The translations under genes and the position numbers were made by a program. From DAOSVX01 sp964616495 (GTDB lineage Bacteria; Bacillota_I; Bacilli_A; RF39; UBA660), in assembly GCA_964616495.1 (NCBI GenBank), contig CAZTRF010000056.1:1-6123 (forward strand): a stretch of 6,123 nt of DNA, given 5' to 3'. How positions within the stretch are numbered: the first letter of the stretch is position 1; each line of letters begins with the position of its first letter. A model generated the notes under the pieces. That model was not told the origin of the DNA, searched no databases, and saw nothing but the letters and a program-made list of their open reading frames with translations. Shown here in pieces: positions 1-4,629 of this stretch.

Positions 1-949
1 AGGCTATTGCCGGCAGACTATCGTGTTGATTTACCATTACTGGTGTATGCATAGCTCCGGTACCTATTAGCAATATTTTTTTATACTTTTTTTGTTCTAA
101 TATTCGACTAAAAAAAACAAAAGGTAAAACTGTCGGTCCACTTGCACCATCATAAGTTAATTGTTCTTTTCGGTAAACCATTGTTCCCGCATCAGCTAAA
201 TTCTTTAATTCAATATTATATAATTTTTTCATTAAAATTTTTAAAATCTTTGAGCCTCCTAAACCTAAATCACCTGATAAAATCAAATCATAATAATTAG
301 CATCTATTTTTAAATCTTTTAAATGGTTGTAAATTACTTTGGCACAAGCTGGAGCCATTACTCCTCCCATGTTATAAGGATCTTTTATTTTAAAATCAAC
401 CATTTGGCCAATTGTAGAAGAATTTATTTTAATATTTGATTTAGTTTTACTTATGATAGCGCCTGCTCCACCGGTTGCTGTAAAAGTAGTTCTTTCTGGT
501 TTAGGCGCTCCATATTCTACAGGAAATCTAAATTGTTTTTCACTATTTAAATTATGAGAACTGGTAATAGCGATTCCTCTATTAATCTGTCCTTTATCAA
601 TGAAATTGCTTAAAATTATTAAAGATTCGGTAAAAGTGGCACAAGCTCCATAGACTCCTAAAAAAGACAAATCATAATTTCTTATGTTATATCCCGTTGC
701 AGATATTTGATTTAAAAGATCTCCCCCAACAACCAAATCTACTTTATTATCTTTTAATTCAGCTTTTTCCAATAAATTATCTAGTACTTCTTTTTGAAAG
801 CTAACTTCTGATTTTTCAAAAGTTTTTTCCTTATTATAAAATTCTTCAATGTGACGATTACACTTTTTAATATAGCCATTATATTCATATGGACCCACTA
901 CTAAGTAATAATCATTTAAGTAAACATTATTATATTTAAAACTAGCCAT
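1..949 (-). CDS. spoVAD: Stage V sporulation protein AD (SpoVAD), 3' end cut off by the window edge
   Basis: SpoVAD is a thiolase-fold protein that binds dipicolinic acid (DPA) and, with the other SpoVA proteins, moves Ca-DPA across the inner forespore membrane during sporulation and germination. Translating the minus strand from ATG at 949 gives 316 open codons to the window edge. B. subtilis SpoVAD has about 338 residues, so roughly the last 20 are missing. Matching landmarks include GGDLLNQ near residues 75-81, the thiolase-like GVYGACAT around Cys103, TSSHN near 129-133, QFRFPVEYG near 139-147, a DPYNMGGVMAPA stretch near 190-201, LSGDLG near 224-229 and a terminal SLPAIA equivalent to the family's SIPGIA/TIPTIA. 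The start overlaps the spoVAC stop by 8 bp (ATGGCTAG), and AAGGTGG at 962-956 is its ribosome binding site, so the two genes are probably translationally coupled. No frameshift or missing block is seen. spoVAE would be expected next, outside the window. Confidence 0.96.
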   Translation of the reverse strand, partial: MASFKYNNVYLNDYYLVVGPYEYNGYIKKCNRHIEEFYNKEKTFEKSEVSFQKEVLDNLLEKAELKDNKVDLVVGGDLLNQISATGYNIRNYDLSFLGVYGACATFTESLIILSNFIDKGQINRGIAITSSHNLNSEKQFRFPVEYGAPKPERTTFTATGGAGAIISKTKSNIKINSSTIGQMVDFKIKDPYNMGGVMAPACAKVIYNHLKDLKIDANYYDLILSGDLGLGGSKILKILMKKLYNIELKNLADAGTMVYRKEQLTYDGASGPTVLPFVFFSRILEQKKYKKILLIGTGAMHTPVMVNQHDSLPAIA

Positions 950-1379
950 TTAAAACCACCTTCACTATCACTAAAAGAAAAGCTGTAACCACTCCGTATA
1001 AAATAACACTCCCAGCTAATTTAAAGGTATTAGATCCTATTCCAGGCACTAAACCATCTTTTTTATAGTCTAGCATTGCCGAACTTATGGAATGAGCAAA
1101 TCCTGTTATAGGGACTATTAAACCCGCTTTACTAAAAGTTACCCATTTGTCAAAAAAACCTAATCCGGTAAATAAAATGGCTATAAAGACTACTCCAATC
1201 ATCATCCAAATAACCGCATCTTTTGATGAAATTGAAAAAACCATAACTAATAAATTAGCTATTATTTCTCCCAGTAAACAAATGCCACCCCCTATAAAAA
1301 AAGAAATAACTGCATTTCTAAGTTTATTGTTTTTAGTAGATTCCTTTTTTACTATTTTTTGATATTCTTTATAATCCAT
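942..1379 (-). CDS. spoVAC: Stage V sporulation protein AC (SpoVAC), integral membrane protein
   Basis: SpoVAC is the conserved small membrane subunit of the SpoVA complex in the inner spore membrane. In B. subtilis it has been proposed to act as a channel for DPA. The 145-residue protein is close to the usual length of about 150. A short cytoplasmic-looking N-terminus rich in Lys is followed by hydrophobic segments near residues 23-48, 55-75, 86-102 and 120-143. The family signature is clear: TGLGFFDKW near 71-79, VPITGFAHSISSA near 89-101, then LDYKKDGLVPGIGSNTFKLAG spread over 103-123. The ATG start has a strong GGAGG at 1391-1387 with 7-nt spacing, but that site lies in one arm of a predicted hairpin (1382-1412). 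In B. subtilis spoVA, spoVAA and spoVAB precede spoVAC; here spoVAC follows sigF directly, the reduced arrangement familiar from many clostridia. Confidence 0.96.
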   Translation of the reverse strand: MDYKEYQKIVKKESTKNNKLRNAVISFFIGGGICLLGEIIANLLVMVFSISSKDAVIWMMIGVVFIAILFTGLGFFDKWVTFSKAGLIVPITGFAHSISSAMLDYKKDGLVPGIGSNTFKLAGSVILYGVVTAFLLVIVKVVLNG

Positions 1380-1381
1380 TT

Positions 1382-1412
1382 AAAAACCTCCATTTATATT
1401 ATGGAAGTCTTT
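1382..1412 (-). promoter_or_regulatory. Hairpin that sequesters the spoVAC ribosome binding site
   Basis: On the minus strand the arm AAAGACTTCCAT (1412-1401) pairs with ATGGAGGTTTTT (1393-1382) across a 7-nt loop. This gives 12 base pairs, two of them G-T wobbles. The downstream arm contains the whole Shine-Dalgarno GGAGG, and the start codon begins 2 nt after the stem. RNA read through from sigF could therefore fold so that spoVAC initiation is masked. The T run lies inside the stem rather than after it, so the structure looks less like an intrinsic terminator, although attenuation cannot be excluded. The base pairing is seen directly; the regulatory effect is inferred. Confidence 0.55.
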
Positions 1413-1425
1413 GTTAATAAAATAC
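1397..1425 (-). promoter_or_regulatory. Candidate forespore (sigma-G/sigma-F type) promoter for spoVAC-spoVAD
   Basis: The minus strand has GTATT at 1425-1421, a 17-nt spacer, and CATAATA at 1403-1397. As I recall the B. subtilis sigma-G consensus (GHATR, about 17-18 nt, CATnMTA), the -10 fits fully and the -35 misses only the last base. B. subtilis spoVA is transcribed by sigma-G, which suits this position. The weak point is geometry: transcription would begin about 1391-1389, right at the spoVAC Shine-Dalgarno, leaving a leader of only about 10-13 nt. In AT-rich DNA a chance match is possible. Confidence 0.4.
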
Positions 1426-1427
1426 CT

Positions 1428-2081
1428 CTAAGCAGCAATGTTATTTTTTATAAGAGATAAAGTTTTCTTTTCTAGTCGAGAGACCATTACTTGAGATAGT
1501 CCTAAATTTGAAGCCGTTTCACTTTGAGTCAAATCTTTATAATATCTACTTATAATTATTTCTTTTTCAGGGGAAGGAAGAGATGAAACTGCATCATTTA
1601 AAGTTATTAAATCATCCCAGTTTGATTCTTTTTTGTCAGCTATAAATTCTATTCTTTCGGTTTCTTCTTCTCCTAAAGGATCATTCAAGCTTAAGGTTTC
1701 TCTAGCATTAATAATGACATCAGCCACCTTATTTTCTTCCATTTCTAAAAATAAAGACAACTCTTTAATAGAGGGCTCTTTTCCATAAAATTGAGTTAAA
1801 TATTCACGAGCCCTTTCAATTTCTTTATATATTTTTAAATTTTCTCTATTCATTTTTAGGCTTTTTAAACTAAGAGCTAATTGGTACATTTCTCCAAATA
1901 CATAGTCATAAGCATAAGTAGAAAATTTAGTGTTGGCCTCATACTTATAGTTTTCCAAAGCTTTTAATAACCCCATTACTCCCGCTTGATATAAATCTTC
2001 GTAATTAAGACCATAAAACTTTTTAATCAATTTTTTAATTATATAAGAATACTTTTGAACAATTATGGTTTTTTCTTCCAT
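1428..2081 (-). CDS. sigF: Forespore RNA polymerase sigma factor of the SigF/SigG family, SigF by context
   Basis: This is a sigma-70 family factor that directs RNA polymerase to early forespore genes. Region 2 covers about residues 1-78, with DLYQAGVMGLLKALENY near 29-45 matching the core-binding region 2.1/2.2 and KFSTYAYDYVFGEM near 52-65 matching the family's FSTYAVPMIIGEI. Region 3 covers about 85-150. Region 4 has a helix-turn-helix at about 184-206, and RYYKDLTQSE followed by LSQVMVSRLEKK is far closer to B. subtilis SigF than to SigG. The dacF / STAS / sigF / spoVA order supports SigF. At 217 residues it is shorter than B. subtilis SigF (about 255), and most of the missing sequence is N-terminal. 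Region 2.4 is also altered: the family's QRFIRDD block reads YQLALSL (66-72). GGAG at 2092-2089 precedes the ATG by 7 nt. The gene starts one base after the STAS gene's stop, with no anti-sigma gene between them. Confidence 0.9.
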   Translation of the reverse strand: MEEKTIIVQKYSYIIKKLIKKFYGLNYEDLYQAGVMGLLKALENYKYEANTKFSTYAYDYVFGEMYQLALSLKSLKMNRENLKIYKEIERAREYLTQFYGKEPSIKELSLFLEMEENKVADVIINARETLSLNDPLGEEETERIEFIADKKESNWDDLITLNDAVSSLPSPEKEIIISRYYKDLTQSETASNLGLSQVMVSRLEKKTLSLIKNNIAA

Positions 2082-2082
2082 G

Positions 2083-2409
2083 TTATATCTCCAATAAATG
2101 CATGGCTGTTATTTCATTAGTTGTTGATTTTTTAATAAAAGAAGATGGTAATTTTAAATTACCTGAAATATTACAATAATAAATTTCTCCCTTTATTTGT
2201 TCTTCTAATAATTGAATGGTAAACTTTGACTTCTTATCTATTTTTGTTAAATACTTAAAATTAAAAACTATGTATTTAATATCATTACTAATGATTAATT
2301 TAAATACCTGATTATAAAAATAATTAGATATATTTTTATTTAAATTTCCAATTAATCTAATAAACAATATTCCTTTTCTGATTTCTAAATAATAATTAAA
2401 ATTAAACAT
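2083..2409 (-). CDS. STAS-domain protein in the spoIIAA position, degenerate anti-anti-sigma factor
   Basis: The 108-residue protein matches the length and fold pattern of SpoIIAA, the antagonist that releases sigma-F from SpoIIAB. The correspondence runs through GILFIRLIGNLN (13-24; SpoIIAA has VLCIRLTGELD), DIKYIVFNFKYLTKID (43-58; DIRHIVLNLEDLSFMD) and GEIYYCNIS (74-82; GEMVVCAIS). Gene position, between dacF and sigF, supports the same origin. The active segment is not conserved. SpoIIAA has Asp57-Ser58-Ser59-Gly60, with Ser58 phosphorylated by SpoIIAB. Here it is Asp58-Lys59-Lys60-Ser61, so Lys replaces the phosphoacceptor, and Ser61 lies three residues after the Asp. GAGGAG at 2420-2415 is a good ribosome binding site 5 nt from the ATG. 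The gene ends one base before sigF, so the two are surely co-translated. I leave the symbol blank because the canonical SpoIIAA mechanism cannot operate in this form. It could be a modified SpoIIAA or a repurposed STAS regulator. Confidence 0.82.
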   Translation of the reverse strand: MFNFNYYLEIRKGILFIRLIGNLNKNISNYFYNQVFKLIISNDIKYIVFNFKYLTKIDKKSKFTIQLLEEQIKGEIYYCNISGNLKLPSSFIKKSTTNEITAMHLLEI

Positions 2410-2426
2410 ACTTTCTCCTCAAAATA

Positions 2427-2455
2427 AATATAGAGTAAAAAAAGTGTTATTTAAA
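2427..2455 (-). promoter_or_regulatory. Weak candidate promoter for the STAS-sigF operon
   Basis: The minus strand has TTTAAA (2455-2450), a 17-nt spacer, and TATATT (2432-2427), a 4/6 and 5/6 match to the sigma-A -35 and -10. It overlaps the dacF terminator. A separate promoter would be needed if that terminator is efficient. I did not find a convincing sigma-H site, the form used for spoIIA in B. subtilis. In such AT-rich DNA this match is weak evidence. Confidence 0.22.
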
Positions 2456-2461
2456 CACTTT
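2437..2461 (-). terminator. Rho-independent terminator downstream of dacF
   Basis: Reading the minus strand after the dacF stop, AAAGTGTT (2461-2454) and AACACTTT (2448-2441) form a perfect 8-bp stem with a 5-nt loop. It runs into seven T (2443-2437), the first three being part of the stem. The stem is AT-rich, so termination may be partial. On the plus strand the trailing T run is only three, so it works mainly in the minus direction. It separates dacF from the STAS-sigF genes, which in B. subtilis can be co-transcribed with dacF. Confidence 0.7.
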
Positions 2462-2479
2462 CGACAAAACATCTTATAA

Positions 2480-3622
2480 TTAACTTTTAGAGCCAGTAAT
2501 ATCTCGTAAATTTCTTTTAAAAAGGTCAAATAAATTAGCTTTTTTAATATCTTCATTAATAGTTAAAGATATTTCTTTAAGGGTTTTTTCATCTTTAAGT
2601 ATTTTTAAGTTACCTACTATGTCACCCACTTTTAAAGGAGCTTTAGCTTTGTATTTTTCAATTTTAAATTGATATTTAACAATTTCCTCAGTATTTTTTA
2701 AAAGTTCTACCTCATTAGTTAATGATATTAAAGTAGCCCATTCTTTTTTACCTTTTTCAATTTTAATTTGTCCTAATTTACTGTTTTTATTAATTATTTC
2801 ATTTAATTTATAACCATTAAAGCCGTAGCTTAGCAAAGAAACTGTATCACTACTTCTTAATTCACTAGATGGTACTCCCATCACAACACTTACAAATCTA
2901 ATATTATTTTTAATGCCAGTAGCCGTTAAACAATATAAGGTTTTTCCCGTATACCCGGTCTTTAAACCATCTATACCTTCATAAAATCTAACCAATTTAT
3001 TTGTATTAACTAGCCAAGTTTTACTACCATCTGGTTTATTGAAATAATCTTCATAAATGCTTGTATATTTTAAAATGTCAGAATGTTTTAATAATTCAAT
3101 TGCTATCATTCCCATATCATATGCTGTTGAATAATGATTATCACTATCTAACCCATGACTATTTTCAAAATTAGTGTTTTTTAATTTTAAATTTTTAACT
3201 TTTTGATTCATTAAATCAACAAAAGCACTTTCACTACCAGCTATTTTTTCTGATAAAGCAACAACAGCATCATTGCCCGAAGAAATTGCTATTCCTTTTA
3301 AAAGTTCTTTTACTTTAACACTACTGCCTTCTTCTAAAAAGATTTGACTCCCCCCCATATTAGAAGCATTCTTACTGATTAAAACTAAATCATCATAATC
3401 TAGCCTACCATTATCTATTTCTTCCATAATAAGCAAGAGACTCATTATTTTGGTCATTGAAGCTGGTGCCAATTGTTCATGAGAGTTTTTGTCAAATAAA
3501 ACAGTTTTAGTTTGAGGCTCAATTAGAATAGCACTTTTAGAATTGGGAGCCAAATCATCTAAAGCCTTTACTCCAGGCATTAATACTAAAAATAAGCCAA
3601 TAATTAAAATAATCTTTTTCAT
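2480..3622 (-). CDS. dacF: D-alanyl-D-alanine carboxypeptidase, DacF-type penicillin-binding protein
   Basis: This is a low-molecular-weight penicillin-binding protein that removes the terminal D-Ala from peptidoglycan stem peptides. In B. subtilis DacF acts in the forespore and helps set cross-linking of spore peptidoglycan. The 380-residue protein has an N-terminal signal peptide (residues 1-20, ending VKA). All three active-site motifs of the S11 peptidase family are present: S55-M-T-K58 with the nucleophilic serine and general-base lysine, S115-G-N117, and K221-T-G223. The C-terminal part (about 270-355) fits the beta-rich PBP5 C-terminal domain. It ends in an amphipathic helix with alternating hydrophobic and basic residues (about 360-376), which in this family binds the outer membrane face. 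The start has AGGTGA at 3632-3627. Position upstream of the STAS/sigF genes matches B. subtilis and favours DacF over the vegetative paralogue DacA. It contains a run of seven G (minus strand) at 3356-3350 coding for part of Met89-Gly90-Gly91. Confidence 0.93.
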   Translation of the reverse strand: MKKIILIIGLFLVLMPGVKALDDLAPNSKSAILIEPQTKTVLFDKNSHEQLAPASMTKIMSLLLIMEEIDNGRLDYDDLVLISKNASNMGGSQIFLEEGSSVKVKELLKGIAISSGNDAVVALSEKIAGSESAFVDLMNQKVKNLKLKNTNFENSHGLDSDNHYSTAYDMGMIAIELLKHSDILKYTSIYEDYFNKPDGSKTWLVNTNKLVRFYEGIDGLKTGYTGKTLYCLTATGIKNNIRFVSVVMGVPSSELRSSDTVSLLSYGFNGYKLNEIINKNSKLGQIKIEKGKKEWATLISLTNEVELLKNTEEIVKYQFKIEKYKAKAPLKVGDIVGNLKILKDEKTLKEISLTINEDIKKANLFDLFKRNLRDITGSKS

Positions 3623-3645
3623 AAATCACCTAATAAAAACTATGA

Positions 3646-3674
3646 CTTATAATTTTTTTTAGCACTATTTTTAA
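3646..3674 (-). promoter_or_regulatory. Weak candidate promoter for dacF
   Basis: In the 86-bp divergent gap the minus strand has TTAAAA (3674-3669), 17 nt, then TATAAG (3651-3646). It resembles a sigma-A promoter at 4/6 and 5/6. I found no clear sigma-F-type site here, although dacF is a sigma-F gene in B. subtilis. The site overlaps the divergent plus-strand promoter, so the two could compete. Confidence 0.25.
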
Positions 3675-3687
3675 TTTCTGTTATAAT
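3659..3687 (+). promoter_or_regulatory. Probable sigma-A promoter with extended -10 for the plus-strand membrane protein gene
   Basis: TTAGCA (3659-3664), a 17-nt spacer, and a perfect TATAAT (3682-3687) are preceded by TG one base upstream (3679-3680), which makes an extended -10. Transcription would start near 3694, so the leader is only about 15 nt and consists mostly of the Shine-Dalgarno AGGAG (3696-3700), 8 nt before the ATG at 3709. Confidence 0.55.
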
Positions 3688-3708
3688 TATATTAAAGGAG
3701 TATGAGAT

Positions 3709-4617
3709 ATGAAAAGTTTTTTAAAGGGTTTGGGGTGTTTTACAGCAGTTTTAGTATCAATTTTATTTTTTATTTATTTAACTTTATTTACCATTGTTAA
3801 GGTTAGCAATTCTTTTTTAACTAAAGATGGAATTAAAAGTTATATTACTAAAATAGATTTGATAAATCTGCCTGCTGGTTCAATTATTGGGGATAATAAT
3901 ACATTAGAAGTAGATAAGGATGCCACAGTAAAAAATATTTTAAAAGATTCACTAGAAAGTGCCAATATTAGCAAAGACCTCATGAATAAACTTATGAACA
4001 ATAAAGATATTGATAATGCTATTAATAATTATGTAAGTGAAATAGTAATAGCAAAAATATATAATAATCCCGTGTCTATCAATAGTGATGAATTACTAAA
4101 AGCTTTAAATAAATCAAATATTGAAATAACTAACGAAGATAAAACCTACATTGACAATTTTTTTGAAGAATTCAGTGATGAATTTAATGCCGATTTGAGT
4201 AATGAAGAAGCAGAAATAAAGCCTATCTTAGATGCTATAAATATTGTTAACACTAAATATTTTTCTTTATACCTAATATTAGGATTTATTTTATTTGCTG
4301 GTATTATTTCTTTATTAAGATGGTGTTGTTATAGTTTTTTAAACTATATGGGTATTCCAGCTATTGTCTTAGGAATTATATTGTTAATTATATTTGCTCT
4401 TAAAGAATATATTATTATATTATTATCATTTGATGAGGGAGTAAAGACCTTAATTAATACTTTGCTTAATCCTATTTATAACAATATTTTAACGTTGGCT
4501 ATTATCTACATGGTAGTGGGAATTTTAGGAATTATTATTCATGGAATATTACAAAGTAAAAAAAGAAGAAAACTAAATATTAAAATAATTGATGAAGCAA
4601 TAGAAAAAGCTCAATAA
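3709..4617 (+). CDS. Four-segment membrane protein with a large extracytoplasmic domain, function unknown
   Basis: I do not recognise this 302-residue protein. It starts with a hydrophobic segment at about 9-32, too long and uninterrupted to look like a simple cleavable signal, then has about 150 polar, Asn/Asp/Glu/Lys-rich residues (33-182) predicted to be mainly helical. Three more membrane segments follow, at about 184-204, 214-240 and 258-282. The C-terminus begins with the cationic KKRRK (284-288), which places it in the cytoplasm. That topology puts the middle domain outside the cell. Cys10, Cys206 and Cys207 lie in or near membrane segments; no catalytic motif is visible. It is the only plus-strand gene in the window, diverging from dacF and converging on the surface protein gene. 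The start is well supported by AGGAG at 3696-3700. It overlaps the convergent gene's end by 7 bp. A sensor, a transporter accessory subunit or a cell-envelope factor are all possible; the sequence does not decide. Confidence 0.85.
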   Translation: MKSFLKGLGCFTAVLVSILFFIYLTLFTIVKVSNSFLTKDGIKSYITKIDLINLPAGSIIGDNNTLEVDKDATVKNILKDSLESANISKDLMNKLMNNKDIDNAINNYVSEIVIAKIYNNPVSINSDELLKALNKSNIEITNEDKTYIDNFFEEFSDEFNADLSNEEAEIKPILDAINIVNTKYFSLYLILGFILFAGIISLLRWCCYSFLNYMGIPAIVLGIILLIIFALKEYIIILLSFDEGVKTLINTLLNPIYNNILTLAIIYMVVGILGIIIHGILQSKKRRKLNIKIIDEAIEKAQ

Positions 4618-4629
4618 AGAGCTTTTTTT
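4604..4629. terminator. Bidirectional Rho-independent terminator embedded in two convergent gene ends
   Basis: AAAAAGCTC (4604-4612) and GAGCTTTTT (4619-4627) form a perfect 9-bp stem around the loop AATAAA. On the plus strand the T run continues to 4629 (seven T); on the minus strand five T lie opposite 4604-4608. It can therefore stop transcription both ways, more strongly on the plus strand. Both stop codons, TAA at 4615-4617 (plus) and TGA at 4613-4611 (minus), fall within the hairpin, so the last codons of both proteins are part of the terminator. Confidence 0.8.

Noticed and set aside
1147..1362. Plus-strand open frame of 71 codons opposite spoVAC.
   Set aside because: It lies fully antisense to a clear spoVAC gene and has no family resemblance; it reads as a shadow of the real frame.
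1382..1412. Reading the sigF-spoVAC hairpin as a plain terminator.
   Set aside because: The T run is inside the stem and is followed at once by the spoVAC start codon; masking of the ribosome binding site explains it better, though attenuation is not excluded.
2082..2092. A hidden or broken spoIIAB remnant between the STAS gene and sigF.
   Set aside because: There is only one base between the genes, both flanking frames are intact, and the other frames across them show no GHKL ATPase motifs.
3623..3708. A riboswitch or small RNA in the dacF divergent gap.
   Set aside because: The gap is only 86 bp, is filled by overlapping promoter-like elements and ribosome binding sites, and shows no stable structured element.
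4611..4613. Possibility that TGA encodes Trp (mollicute code).
   Set aside because: The Trp codons checked in spoVAC and sigF are TGG, and reading through this TGA would run antisense into the neighbouring gene after the terminator.
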